This document shows, one piece after another, positions 35,684 through 44,229 of a stretch of 64,000 nucleotides of DNA. The position numbers and the translations under genes are program-made. The number at the start of each line of letters is the position of its first letter. Within the stretch, counting starts at the first letter, position 1. The notes beneath the pieces are model-generated. The model was not told the DNA's origin and did no database searches. It saw only the letters and a program-made list of their open reading frames with translations. Source of the DNA: Verrucomicrobiota bacterium (GTDB lineage Bacteria; Verrucomicrobiota; Verrucomicrobiia; Verrucomicrobiales; DEV007); the NCBI GenBank assembly GCA_963205275.1, contig CAUJIH010000097.1, forward strand, positions 56,186 through 120,185, in the 5' to 3' direction.

Positions 35684-36976
35684 ATGGAAAAAGATACAAA
35701 CACTCCTTTCTCGCTGTCTTGCTGCTCGTCTTTGCGTGCGGGTATGGTCGGTATGGGCATGATTTTTGACGAGACCTACGCGCCTTTTTTCGAGGCAGCG
35801 GAACACGGAGTCTATGATCCTCGGAGCGGAGTGTTTCGCGTCAATCTGATCGGTGCTGCGACGAGAACGGGTGGCCGTACCGCTGCCTATGCGAAGGCGA
35901 GACAACGGGAGGATTTCGGGAATTATATCGGTGATTCGGCTATTGAAGATCTGATCGGTGCGGGCATTGATTTTCTCTGTGTGGCCTCCCCGGATGATCA
36001 GCATTTCGATGCCGCCCGCAGAGCTTTGGAAGCAGGGAAGCATGTGATCATCGAAAAGCCCTCGGTGTTGGACTTGGCTAAGCTTGACGAATTGGTCGCT
36101 CTGGCACGGAAGAACAATGTGCTCGCTAAGGTCGTCTATCACAAGTTGCTCGATCCGGATCACAAAAAGCTGCGCACTTTGGTCCATGACGATGTGCTCT
36201 CTCATGTGAATAATGGTTATTGCTCCCTCTTGGAACCGAAGTCGATCTCGGGTGGTCAGTTCGCTGCGTGGATTCGGGGACGCAATCCGGGCACTTATGT
36301 CGCCGTTCATTACATCAAGCTGATCGATTTCACCTTCGGCGGTCGCTTGAAGAGCGTTCAGTGCTCAGGCCAGCGTGGGTTGGTAGGAGCGAAGGATGGC
36401 GATACTTGGGACTCTACACAGCTCCGTTTGGTCTATGAGTATGAGAGTGGACGCGAGGCAGCATTCGACATCCACACGAGCTGGGTCACCCCCGACAATT
36501 TCCCCGGTTATGTCGAACAGGAGGTGCAGTTCCGCTTCGATAACGGAGTCTGGAACGGCCATAGCCGCAAGCGTGGAGTCGAGCTGACCGTGGAGGGTCG
36601 CACTCCGATGGAGCTGAAGACGACGATTAACAATCACTACAACGGTAGCTTTCTCGAACCTTGGGGGCAGCGCAGTCGTCGTGGCTACGGCATCGAAGTG
36701 ATCGAGCGCTTTGCTCGCGAAGTCGCCTACGTCGAGCATGGAGGCTCTGCCGAGACACGTGAAGATCGACTGCGCGAAATTAGTCAGCTTTCATACAACG
36801 ATCTTTCCTCCGACCGCCAAGTGGTCGCGGCCGTGCAGGCCATGGAGATTATCCTGGAGCGTCATGCTGCCGGCCAGCCGAATGGCACTGTCGAGGTGAA
36901 TGGAAAGCACGGCGGACTCGCGCTTTTCCTGCCTGGGGTCGCCGAGCCAGAAGTGCTCTACACAGACGCCGTCTGA
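35684..36976 (+). CDS. Gfo/Idh/MocA-family oxidoreductase
   Basis: An NAD(P)-dependent dehydrogenase of 430 residues. The N-terminal Rossmann domain has RAGMVGMGMIFDETYAPFF and VASPDDQHFDAARRALEAG, then the family's cofactor/substrate motif in HVIIEKPSVLDL. The C-terminal domain has the family His/Asp region in AVHYIKLIDFTFGG. Family members oxidise sugars, inositols or sugar amines; the substrate here is unknown. A class III aminotransferase gene follows 34 bp later, which suggests a keto intermediate that is then aminated, or the reverse. I chose the ATG at 35684; the frame reaches 35636, inside the operator. Confidence 0.85.
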   Translation: MEKDTNTPFSLSCCSSLRAGMVGMGMIFDETYAPFFEAAEHGVYDPRSGVFRVNLIGAATRTGGRTAAYAKARQREDFGNYIGDSAIEDLIGAGIDFLCVASPDDQHFDAARRALEAGKHVIIEKPSVLDLAKLDELVALARKNNVLAKVVYHKLLDPDHKKLRTLVHDDVLSHVNNGYCSLLEPKSISGGQFAAWIRGRNPGTYVAVHYIKLIDFTFGGRLKSVQCSGQRGLVGAKDGDTWDSTQLRLVYEYESGREAAFDIHTSWVTPDNFPGYVEQEVQFRFDNGVWNGHSRKRGVELTVEGRTPMELKTTINNHYNGSFLEPWGQRSRRGYGIEVIERFAREVAYVEHGGSAETREDRLREISQLSYNDLSSDRQVVAAVQAMEIILERHAAGQPNGTVEVNGKHGGLALFLPGVAEPEVLYTDAV

Positions 36977-37010
36977 TTCTCCGTATTTCTTCCACTTTTT
37001 ATCGAAAATC

Positions 37011-38399
37011 ATGAGCAATCAACCTCACAATCACGACAATCTCGTCCAGCACGCTGGCGAGGACCAATCGAACCGTGTCCGTCACGATCTGGTGGATACC
37101 GAACCCCTCTGCATCCGCACCCGCACGACCAGTATGGCCGTGATCGCCGGGAGCGAAGGAGCCTACCACTACACGCCTGAAGGCCGCAAACTTGCCGACT
37201 TCACGTCGGGCGTTCTGGTGGCGAATCTCGGGCACCATCCCAAGCGCTGGTGGAAGCGTGTGATCGAATACATGGGACTCGAAGGGGCTGAGGGAGATTC
37301 TGGCTATCATCGTGCGGTGCCGCTTTGTTCTTACAACGCTGCTACATCTGTAGAATCAGAGGCCAATCGACGTCTACTGAAAAGCCTTCAATCCGCTCCC
37401 GGGGGGAAGCGACTGGAGCAGGTGCTCTGGGCCGCCAGCGGTAGCGAAGCGATTCAGAAGGGCCTCTGGGCTTCTCTAGCCAAGCGCCCGGATGGCGATG
37501 GCATCATTCTGGCCACAAGGTATGGCTTTCACGGGAAGAAAGGCCTGTCCGGTGCCGTGACTGGCAGCGAGAAAGACAGAGAGCGCGATCCTCGCGTGCG
37601 TTTTATCAGCTTTCCGAGAGAGGAGTGTCACAGCACAGAGGCCCGCAAGCAGCCGCTGGATCTCGCTCCGTATCGCGCGGAGCTGGAGTCGCTGAAAGCC
37701 GAGTTCGGAGATCGTCTCTGCGTTCTGATTACCGAACCCTATCTCGGCGGTGGCGGCTCCTACCACCCGCAGAAGGAATACATGCAGATGCTCTGCGACT
37801 TCTGCCATCAAAACGGCATCCTCTTCTTCCTCGACGAGGTGCAGGCGAACTTCGGACGGACCGGTTCTATGTATGCCTTTAGCGAATACGGTGTCGAACC
37901 CGATCTTGTCTCTCTCGGGAAAGGGTTGGGCAACGGAGTCCCCGTCGATGCAGTCGTCGGCTCGACCGAAATTTTCGCTCGTCTCGGCTATGGAGAAGGT
38001 TCCGACACTTGGAGCGGTCACGCTCTCGGCTGTGCCGCTGTATTGGCGACACTCGATGAGTTCGAGCAGGATCATGTCGTCGAGCAAGGACGCAAACTCT
38101 CGGCGGTGATCGAGGAATGCCTGATGGAATTGAGCAAGCTGCCTGCGATTCGCTACATCCGTGGTGAAGGCACGGTCTGGGGGATCGAGTGCCAGGCGGT
38201 GGGAAATCTGCCGGAAGATCAGGTCGCCCATGAAATCGTGCGTCTTTGCTATCTCGGCGACGAGTCGGGATTCGGTGTTCACCTTCTCGGACCCTTGGCT
38301 GGCAAAGTGATCCGCGTTTCTCCTCCTCTTACCATGTCCGAAGCTGATCTCCGCGAGGCCTTCGCCGTGGTCCACAACATCGTTTCCAAAATCGGTTAG
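37011..38399 (+). CDS. class III PLP-dependent aminotransferase
   Basis: A 462-residue transaminase of the ornithine/4-aminobutyrate type. Visible are YTPEGRKLADFTSGVLVANLGHHP, the cofactor-binding WAASGSEAIQKGLW, the Asp in FFLDEVQANFGRTG and the PLP lysine in LVSLGKGLGNGVPVDAV. It lies 34 bp after the Gfo/Idh/MocA gene and shares its putative GntR control. Donor and acceptor are not predictable; together with the dehydrogenase it may handle an amino-sugar or amino-polyol. REP-like palindromes follow immediately. Confidence 0.88.
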   Translation: MSNQPHNHDNLVQHAGEDQSNRVRHDLVDTEPLCIRTRTTSMAVIAGSEGAYHYTPEGRKLADFTSGVLVANLGHHPKRWWKRVIEYMGLEGAEGDSGYHRAVPLCSYNAATSVESEANRRLLKSLQSAPGGKRLEQVLWAASGSEAIQKGLWASLAKRPDGDGIILATRYGFHGKKGLSGAVTGSEKDRERDPRVRFISFPREECHSTEARKQPLDLAPYRAELESLKAEFGDRLCVLITEPYLGGGGSYHPQKEYMQMLCDFCHQNGILFFLDEVQANFGRTGSMYAFSEYGVEPDLVSLGKGLGNGVPVDAVVGSTEIFARLGYGEGSDTWSGHALGCAAVLATLDEFEQDHVVEQGRKLSAVIEECLMELSKLPAIRYIRGEGTVWGIECQAVGNLPEDQVAHEIVRLCYLGDESGFGVHLLGPLAGKVIRVSPPLTMSEADLREAFAVVHNIVSKIG

Positions 38400-38400
38400 C

Positions 38401-38424
38401 GTAGCTCAGACAATCTTGTCTGAG
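38401..38424. repeat. REP-like palindrome, copy 1
   Basis: gtagctcagacaatcttgtc plus tgag: arms ctcagacaa and ttgtctgag pair perfectly over 9 bp with a 2-nt loop. A near-identical unit follows 41 bp on. It starts 2 bp after the aminotransferase stop. Confidence 0.75.
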
Positions 38425-38441
38425 TCCCGAATCGAACCAGA

Positions 38442-38465
38442 GTAGCTCAGACAATCCTGTCTGAG
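38442..38465. repeat. REP-like palindrome, copy 2
   Basis: gtagctcagacaatcctgtc plus tgag: one base differs from the first copy (t to c), so the 8-bp arms ctcagaca and tgtctgag remain. Two units in tandem after a gene end resemble extragenic palindromes that recur in bacterial genomes; recurrence in this genome is not testable from one window. Confidence 0.75.
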
Positions 38466-38482
38466 TTCCGCTCGATTCACTT

Positions 38483-38521
38483 CGAAAAATCGGGAAGTCA
38501 TTGCGACTTCCCGATTTTTCG
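38483..38521. terminator. strong intrinsic terminator hairpin
   Basis: Arms cgaaaaatcgggaagtc (38483-38499) and gacttcccgatttttcg (38505-38521) are perfect complements over 17 bp around a 5-nt loop, with five Ts in the 3' arm. It probably ends aminotransferase transcription before the IF-1-like gene at 38538 and could act in both directions. Confidence 0.8.
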
Positions 38522-38537
38522 TGTACACACCCCAGAC

Positions 38538-38762
38538 ATGGCAGAACGTCCCCCCATCGTGGCGACAGGCAGAGTCGTCGAAACTCTCGAATCAGGTCGG
38601 CTCTATCGCGTCGAGATGCCGAACGGGTACCGCGCCTACGCCATCGTCGAGCGGAAGGGACCGCCCCCATCCGCAGGGATGGACACTCTCGGACGCGTCG
38701 TGACGCTCCATTTTTCCCCATTCGACATGAGCAAGTGTCGCATCGTCAATTGGCTTCCCTAG
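38538..38762 (+). CDS. translation initiation factor IF-1-like S1-domain protein
   Basis: A 74-residue OB/S1-fold protein similar to IF-1: RVVETLESGRLYRVEMPNG corresponds to the IF-1 VVEALPNxxFRVELENG region, and GRVVTLHFSPFDMSKCRIVNW to the VxVELSPYDLTRGRIVYR end. The middle is altered (ERKGPPPSAGMD in place of the conserved GKMRMNFIRILPGD), so it may be a divergent paralogue rather than the housekeeping infA. IF-1 binds the 30S A-site. It starts 17 bp after the strong hairpin and is followed by oppD. Confidence 0.75.
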   Translation: MAERPPIVATGRVVETLESGRLYRVEMPNGYRAYAIVERKGPPPSAGMDTLGRVVTLHFSPFDMSKCRIVNWLP

Positions 38763-38812
38763 GCGCATGGGAGCTCCGACGCCCCCTTCGGCAATTCCCC
38801 CCTTCATTCTTC

Positions 38813-39811
38813 ATGCCACTCCTCACTGTCAACGACCTTCGCACTTGGTTCCATACTCGCGATGGAGTCGTGCGTGCCGTAGACGGAGTTTCCTTCGAAG
38901 TCGATGCCGGACAGACCGTCGGCATCGTCGGAGAGTCAGGTTCGGGAAAATCCGTCACCTGTTATTCTCTGTTGGGACTGATTCCTTCACCACCGGGGCG
39001 AATTGAGAGCGGTCGTGCGCTCTTCGATGGTCGTGACCTCCTACAATTATCCGAGAAAGAGCTTCGCTCCGTTCGCGGCGGTCGTGTGGGGTTCATTTTT
39101 CAGGATCCGATGACCTCGCTGAACCCGTATTTGCGCATTTCCACGCAGATGATCGAGCCTCTGGTGATTCATCGAGGTTTGTCCCATCGCGAAGCCTTCG
39201 GAAAAGCAGTGGAAGAACTTGCTGCGGTCGGCATTCCCGATCCGGAGAGTCGCATCCACTCGTATCCCCATGAGTTCTCCGGTGGCATGCGCCAGCGCGT
39301 AATGATCGCCATGGCCCTGATCACACGACCAGAAATTCTGATCGCCGATGAGCCTACGACTGCTCTCGACGTGACGATCCAGCGCCAGGTTCTCGATCTA
39401 ATTCGCCAGAGGCAAAAGGAACTCGGCACGGCAGTCATTTTCATCACGCACGACCTCGCCGTCGTTTCCGAAATCTGCGATTATGTGAACGTGATGTACG
39501 CGGGGCGCTTCGTCGAGCGGGCACCAGTGGAGACTCTGTTCACTGCGCCGGGCCACGCCTATACCCGCGCTCTGCAGCGATCCATCCCCGCTCTACAAGA
39601 AAAAGGCAAAGAGTTGTTTACGATCCCGGGACTCCCCCCGAATCTCGCCACTCCGATCCATGGATGCGCCTTCGCTCCTCGCTGTGAATCTTGGGACGGT
39701 GCACCGCCACACTCGGATACTCGCCCCGAACTAGTGGAATGTGAATCTAAGCACTGGATTCAGAATTGCTCCGCGTGCCTCGCTGTTCGTGAATCAGCGG
39801 AGACTGTGTGA
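38813..39811 (+). CDS. oppD: oligopeptide ABC transporter ATP-binding protein OppD
   Basis: Cytosolic ATPase of a peptide importer, 332 residues, starting MPLLTVNDLRTWFHTRDG. Walker A is GESGSGKSV, the signature is HEFSGGMRQRV, Walker B is PEILIADEPTTALD, and the switch His is in FITHDLA. The C-terminal Cys-rich extension HGCAFAPRC...SKHWIQNC is the oligopeptide/dipeptide (HPY) tail of OppD/OppF. The start is the ATG at 38813, not the long frame to 38501, which runs through the IF-1-like gene. It is likely to serve the OppABC set at 27.7-31.5 kb; oppF is absent. Confidence 0.92.
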   Translation: MPLLTVNDLRTWFHTRDGVVRAVDGVSFEVDAGQTVGIVGESGSGKSVTCYSLLGLIPSPPGRIESGRALFDGRDLLQLSEKELRSVRGGRVGFIFQDPMTSLNPYLRISTQMIEPLVIHRGLSHREAFGKAVEELAAVGIPDPESRIHSYPHEFSGGMRQRVMIAMALITRPEILIADEPTTALDVTIQRQVLDLIRQRQKELGTAVIFITHDLAVVSEICDYVNVMYAGRFVERAPVETLFTAPGHAYTRALQRSIPALQEKGKELFTIPGLPPNLATPIHGCAFAPRCESWDGAPPHSDTRPELVECESKHWIQNCSACLAVRESAETV

Positions 39812-39906
39812 GAATGATAAAAATTGCGTGAGTGAGAGAATCGCGATTGCAAAAATCGTTTCTTAACTTATCTGAATCTCTTTCATAATTATAGCTACTG
39901 AACTGT

Positions 39907-40806
39907 ATGAGTCGTTTCGCCTTTCTGTGCCTTCCGGTATTGTTTCTGAGTGCGTGTGAGACCACGGAGACGACACGACCCAGTCATCTGAGTACGATGC
40001 GAGGCTTGCAGGAAGAGGCTGGTCAGCTTGGGAATAAGGCACTGATTCGCAAGAGTGATCCAAGCACCTTAGCGAGATATAACAAGGTGATCGTAGAAAA
40101 CGTAAGGGTGGCTCTTCCCAAGCATCCAGATCCAAAGGTGGAGCGAGCTTCTCAGAGTGAGGCGCAGCAACTTGCTCGAAGATTCGAGGAAATTTTACGA
40201 GAGGAGCTTCGCCCTCACTATCAGATAACGAATCGGAAGGGACGTGATACTCTGGTGGTCAGAGCTACGCTGACGGAACTCCAACCGAGCAAGCCGGGAG
40301 CGTTTGCCCTCAACTATCTTCCCTATGTTGGGGCGGCAACTGCGGTAGCCACGCTGTCGTCTGGCAAAACGGTGGGAGCGGGTAGTACCACCGTGGAGGC
40401 CGAGGTGGTCGACTCATATTCTCGTCGACAGGTTTATGCATTGGTTGATCGCTTCGGTGGGACGCGATTCCAGCCGGGAGGTTTGGAACGCTGGGGACAG
40501 ACGGAGGCAGCGATGCGCAGTTGGAGTCGCAAAATACGCAGTGGAATCGAAAAGGTGACTCCGAAGCAGGCTGCTAGCAAGAGAGCAGAGCATCCGGTGA
40601 CGAAACAAGCTACGTCAAAGAGGGGACCACATGCTACCGGGAGTATCCAAAGCTCAAAAGCTACTCAGGGAGTGAAACAAACAGGTCATGCGACTCAAAA
40701 CTCTCGATCAGCAAATCAGCTGTCTCGAATCGGTAATCATCACAGTGGGAATGTCAGTCGAGAAGCGACGAAAGAGACCGGATATTCTCGGACTCGGTCG
40801 AGGTAA
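39907..40806 (+). CDS. DUF3313-like lipoprotein
   Basis: A 299-residue lipoprotein: signal PVLFLSAC with the lipobox Cys at residue 17. The middle (KVIVENVRVALPKHPDPKVE, LVVRATLTELQPSKPGAFAL, STTVEAEVVDSYSRRQVYAL) follows the DUF3313 pattern, a family of bacterial lipoproteins of unknown role. The last 90 residues are low-complexity, rich in Ser, Thr, Lys, Gln and Arg, with no family match. No adjacent partner indicates a function. Confidence 0.7.
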   Translation: MSRFAFLCLPVLFLSACETTETTRPSHLSTMRGLQEEAGQLGNKALIRKSDPSTLARYNKVIVENVRVALPKHPDPKVERASQSEAQQLARRFEEILREELRPHYQITNRKGRDTLVVRATLTELQPSKPGAFALNYLPYVGAATAVATLSSGKTVGAGSTTVEAEVVDSYSRRQVYALVDRFGGTRFQPGGLERWGQTEAAMRSWSRKIRSGIEKVTPKQAASKRAEHPVTKQATSKRGPHATGSIQSSKATQGVKQTGHATQNSRSANQLSRIGNHHSGNVSREATKETGYSRTRSR

Positions 40807-40822
40807 ATCTTGAGAGACAGTG

Positions 40823-41074
40823 ATGGCGCAGATCGGTGATCAACTTACATTTCCTTCTCCGTCTCGAATCACCGATGCTGACGGAGATACGACGGGGGCA
40901 GAATCTGGACTGACGAAGCGAGAATACTTTGCCGTCCATCTCTTTGAAGGAGCGATTTCCAAACTCAGCATCAACTGCTCCTTACTGGATAAGGCACGCT
41001 ACGCTGTGGAGGCAGCAGATGCTCTTTGTCAGGCACTGGAAGAGCGAGAGGTGAAATCGAGGGCGTCAGAGTGA
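40823..41074 (+). CDS. small hypothetical protein, phage-protein-like
   Basis: An 83-residue protein whose C-terminal part, GLTKREYFAVHLFEGAISKL then AVEAADALCQALEE, resembles a type of small helical protein common in phages and prophages (a TKRE/DYFA opening followed by an ADALLxAL helix). I have no function for it. It starts at ATG 40823, 16 bp after the lipoprotein stop. No other phage genes surround it, so this is either a domesticated remnant or chance similarity. Confidence 0.5.
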   Translation: MAQIGDQLTFPSPSRITDADGDTTGAESGLTKREYFAVHLFEGAISKLSINCSLLDKARYAVEAADALCQALEEREVKSRASE

Positions 41075-41087
41075 GTTGAACTCACTC
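41069..41087. terminator. palindrome across two convergent stop codons
   Basis: gagtgagtt and aactcactc (9 bp each) surround a single g, forming a perfect dyad. The plus-strand stop (41072-41074) and the minus-strand stop (41082-41084) both lie inside it. It may act as a bidirectional terminator or pause, although no T-tract is present. Confidence 0.4.
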
Positions 41088-41516
41088 CCCCGATTTCAGC
41101 ACCCAGCGCAGTTCGGTGGAAAGTCGTTCGGTGGTGTAGGGCTTCGGAAGAATTCCAGCGAAGCCGTGCTCCATCGCCGCATTCCGGGCATTTTGCTCGA
41201 GGTAGCCGCTGCTGACGATCACTTTTACGTCAGCGTCGATCTGTTTGATCGCCAGGGTCGCCTCTAAGCCTGAGATTCCACCAGGTAATGCGAGATCCAT
41301 CACGATCACATCGTAGGGATTGCCCTCTTCGCAAGAGGCGCGGAACAGTTCCACCGCTTCTTCGCCACTGGCAGTCGTATCGACCTGATGTCCCATTCGA
41401 TGAATAATCGTAGAGGCGAGGATCTGCATCGACTGATCGTCATCGACGACTAGAATTCGGACAGGGATCGTGCCTGGTGCGGCGGCTTGCATCGTTGGTT
41501 CTGCGACGGGATTCAT
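41082..41516 (-). CDS. single-domain response regulator
   Basis: A 144-residue CheY-like receiver with a short N-terminal extension. The acidic pair is in ILVVDDDQSMQ, the phospho-acceptor Asp is in DVIVMDLALPGG, the Thr/Ser position is in VIVSSGYLEQ, and the Lys is in ILPKPYTTERL. There is no output domain. It lies 12 bp after the GspE/PilB-type ATPase on the same strand, so it probably acts on the pilus/secretion machinery or is its sensory relay. No cognate kinase is adjacent. Confidence 0.9.
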   Translation of the reverse strand: MNPVAEPTMQAAAPGTIPVRILVVDDDQSMQILASTIIHRMGHQVDTTASGEEAVELFRASCEEGNPYDVIVMDLALPGGISGLEATLAIKQIDADVKVIVSSGYLEQNARNAAMEHGFAGILPKPYTTERLSTELRWVLKSGE

Positions 41517-41528
41517 ATCTGTGGGGGG

Positions 41529-43694
41529 TTAGTAGGCGGTGTAGCTGACTTTCTGAATTTCCTCTAGAGTGGTATTTCCGGCGATTACCTGGATCAGACC
41601 TTCTTGGTAGAGTGTCTGGAAGCCGGATCGTTTCGCTACGGATCGAAGATCTGTTTGTGCTGCCTGACGCTCGATGAGGTCAGAGAGTTCCGAATTGATT
41701 TCTGCCATTTCCATCAGAGCGATTCGTCCAGAATACCCGGAACCACTGCATTCAGCACATCCAGAAGCTTTGAAAAGGTGAATGTTTTCCTGCGGAAGTG
41801 AAATCCCTTGGCGAGCGAAGAGTTCATGAGTCTCCTGCGTCGGGGTAAAGGGCTGCTTGCAGTAGTTGCAAAGTCTGCGCACCAGACGCTGAGCCTGTGA
41901 CATCGCTAGGGAGTCGGCGACCAAGTGCGGCTCTACCCCCATGGATAGAAGGCGTGAGATGGCTCGAAGAGAGTCATTTGCGTGAAGGGTGGTCAAAACC
42001 AAGTGGCCCGTGAGCGAAGCGTTAATCGCGGAAGTAGCCGTCTCGGTATCGCGACACTCTCCGATCAGGATGACATCCGGGTCGGATCTCAGGAGAGCTC
42101 GCAGACCCGTAGCGAAGGTGAGACCATGAGTCGGGTCAGTCTGGGTCTGATTGATCCCTTCGATCTCGTATTCGATCGGGTCTTCGATCGTGTGGATGTT
42201 CACACTCTCATCATTGACGGAATTGATGAGGGCATAAAGAGTCGTAGTCTTTCCGGAACCGGTCGGTCCGGTAATCAGCGCGAGTCCCTGGTCGCGACTC
42301 ATGACACGTTTGATGATGTCGCTTTGTCTTCTGGAGAGATTGAGCTGCGAGAGTTCTTTCATCCCGTCCTGCTTATCCAGAAAGCGCATGATGACTTTCT
42401 GCATTTCTCCACGACAGGGAACTGCGGCGACGCGGACATCTACTCGGCGCCGTCCGATGGAGAGTCCGAATCGACCATCGAGAGCTTCTTGTCTCGACTG
42501 ATTCATGTTCGCGTAGTTCTTGAGAATCGCCACGAAGCGCTGGAGCATCTCCTGTGGTGCAGTGTAGAGAATGCGTAACTTCCCATCGATCCGTGCTCGG
42601 AAGCGGGCGACGTTGTAATACTGCTCCAGATGAAGATCAGAAGCTCGGCTGGCGATTGCTGTATGGAGAACCCACTGCACCATTTCCTCGGGAGTGTGAT
42701 TGAGGTTCTGTGGATTGATCGCAGCCATATCCTCGGGTTCGATCACCACTAGAGCGGCAGAGTCAGTGAGGCTCAGAGTGGACTTCTCGATTTCGATTCC
42801 CTGAGACTGTACAGATCGACTCGCATTCCGACTGATTAAGCTACGAATCTGCTTCGCATCGGCCAAAACAGGAATGATTTCGACCGCATCATTGCCCTGG
42901 GAGAGCCATTCGTCTTCGAAGTTATAGTTATCTTCTTCCGCCGAGAGCAGGTAGATTCGACGATCTCCAATGTAGAGGGGGAATACGTTGTGTTTCTCCA
43001 AGAGGGGGATTGAAAATCTGTCCTGGCTTCCCACGTCTTCCGCATTGAAGCAGAGACGAAGAGGCCCATCACTCAGGTATTGCAGCGCGACGCCAAGACC
43101 AGGCATCATCGCGTTGAAGCCATCACGATCTACATATCCGTGTTTGTCATGAATTTCCGCGAAGAGCATGGTGAGCCGTTCTGCCTGATTTGACTCGAAG
43201 GGATAGTTCTCCAGTAGCCAGCGGAAGGCGGATTCGAGCTGATTGGCTTCAAAACGAGGTGCTGGGAGATGCTCAAGTTGATTTTCCTTTGGCAAGGGGT
43301 TCGCAGAAAGCCGCATTACGAGATCTTTGCGGACTTTTTCGTATTGCTCCTGAGAGATGATGACCTTAATTGCGAGACAAGGCGGAACGCCCCACATATC
43401 GGCAGAGCGAGGGGCATGGTGAGCGAAGATCAGGCAGGGACCTAGTGTAGAGATCGGTAGCCAAGGATTGTCGGAGTGAGGAAATCGTCCCAAGCGACGG
43501 AGTAAGCCCTCGGCGTTGATCGAGCAGTTCTCGCGCGGGAGTCGGACGGGAGCGATACCGAACTGCACAGCCATTCCTTCCAGTGACATCAGTCCTTCCA
43601 TTCCTCCCATGAAGGGGGAGGTCGATGGAGCCGCCCCACCCGGTGGATGCGGGGAGTGAGCTCCGACTGGAAGAGTGTGGGCAGAGGAAATCAT
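41529..43694 (-). CDS. GspE/PilB-type secretion or pilus ATPase
   Basis: A hexameric motor ATPase of the type II secretion / type IV pilus family, 721 residues. The ATPase core has Walker A GPTGSGKTTTLYAL, the Asp box HTIEDPIEYE, Walker B DVILIGECRDTET, and the His box HLVLTTLHANDSLRAI. A zinc-type tetracysteine follows (CNYC...CAEC). The N-terminal 330 residues are unlike the short GspE N-domain and I do not recognise them. It follows four prepilin genes by 26 bp and precedes the response regulator, so it is the motor of that arm. Two such ATPases in one locus is unusual. Confidence 0.92.
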   Translation of the reverse strand: MISSAHTLPVGAHSPHPPGGAAPSTSPFMGGMEGLMSLEGMAVQFGIAPVRLPRENCSINAEGLLRRLGRFPHSDNPWLPISTLGPCLIFAHHAPRSADMWGVPPCLAIKVIISQEQYEKVRKDLVMRLSANPLPKENQLEHLPAPRFEANQLESAFRWLLENYPFESNQAERLTMLFAEIHDKHGYVDRDGFNAMMPGLGVALQYLSDGPLRLCFNAEDVGSQDRFSIPLLEKHNVFPLYIGDRRIYLLSAEEDNYNFEDEWLSQGNDAVEIIPVLADAKQIRSLISRNASRSVQSQGIEIEKSTLSLTDSAALVVIEPEDMAAINPQNLNHTPEEMVQWVLHTAIASRASDLHLEQYYNVARFRARIDGKLRILYTAPQEMLQRFVAILKNYANMNQSRQEALDGRFGLSIGRRRVDVRVAAVPCRGEMQKVIMRFLDKQDGMKELSQLNLSRRQSDIIKRVMSRDQGLALITGPTGSGKTTTLYALINSVNDESVNIHTIEDPIEYEIEGINQTQTDPTHGLTFATGLRALLRSDPDVILIGECRDTETATSAINASLTGHLVLTTLHANDSLRAISRLLSMGVEPHLVADSLAMSQAQRLVRRLCNYCKQPFTPTQETHELFARQGISLPQENIHLFKASGCAECSGSGYSGRIALMEMAEINSELSDLIERQAAQTDLRSVAKRSGFQTLYQEGLIQVIAGNTTLEEIQKVSYTAY

Positions 43695-43720
43695 TACAGA
43701 GGAGAGGGATGGGGGGCGAA

Positions 43721-44221
43721 TCAGTGGGATTTCACCGGTGCAAAATCACTGGGGTGGACGTAGGGAGTCCCGAGATCAGACCCGTCGAATACAATCTTTA
43801 AACCTGCTCCGCTCGTTCCTCGAGTAAGCAGTCGCCATGAGGCTCCATCCCACTCGGCGCGATAATCATCGCTCTTATCAGAAGGCACTGGATTCCAGTC
43901 CGTGCGCATGAAGGGACCAGGAAGATTCAGTTCTCCATTCGGTTTCGAATTTCTCCATTGAAGAGTACGAAGTACTAGGAGTTCATCTCCTCCGCTGCTG
44001 GGAACGGGCGTCGTTTTCAGATCATACTGAGAGTGTCCGAATTCCTTCGTCGCTTTGTTCAGAGCTGAAATGATATTTTCTGCGGTGCCTCGACGTGCTC
44101 CCTCTCCGATCTGTGCCAGATTCGGGATCGCGATTGCGGATACGATCCCCAGAATCGCAATTACAGTGATTACTTCCACTAGGGAAAAGGCCTTTTGAAA
44201 GCGTGAGGGACTCGGACGCAT
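43721..44221 (-). CDS. type IV prepilin / pseudopilin-like protein
   Basis: A 166-residue prepilin. The N-terminal cleavage and methylation segment is KAFSLVEVITVIAILG, followed by a hydrophobic helix to about residue 30. The mature sequence carries Glu at +5. The residue before the cut is Ala rather than Gly. The rest is a globular pilin domain with a Ser/Gly/Asp-rich C-terminal half. It is the fourth prepilin in the minus-strand run, ending 26 bp before the ATPase. Confidence 0.8.
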   Translation of the reverse strand: MRPSPSRFQKAFSLVEVITVIAILGIVSAIAIPNLAQIGEGARRGTAENIISALNKATKEFGHSQYDLKTTPVPSSGGDELLVLRTLQWRNSKPNGELNLPGPFMRTDWNPVPSDKSDDYRAEWDGASWRLLTRGTSGAGLKIVFDGSDLGTPYVHPSDFAPVKSH

Positions 44222-44229
44222 GATTAGAA

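Noticed and set aside
38501..38812. N-terminal extension of oppD through the IF-1-like gene
   Set aside because: The extension is arginine-rich out-of-frame translation of the IF-1-like gene; OppD starts at the ATG at 38813, where the ABC fold begins.
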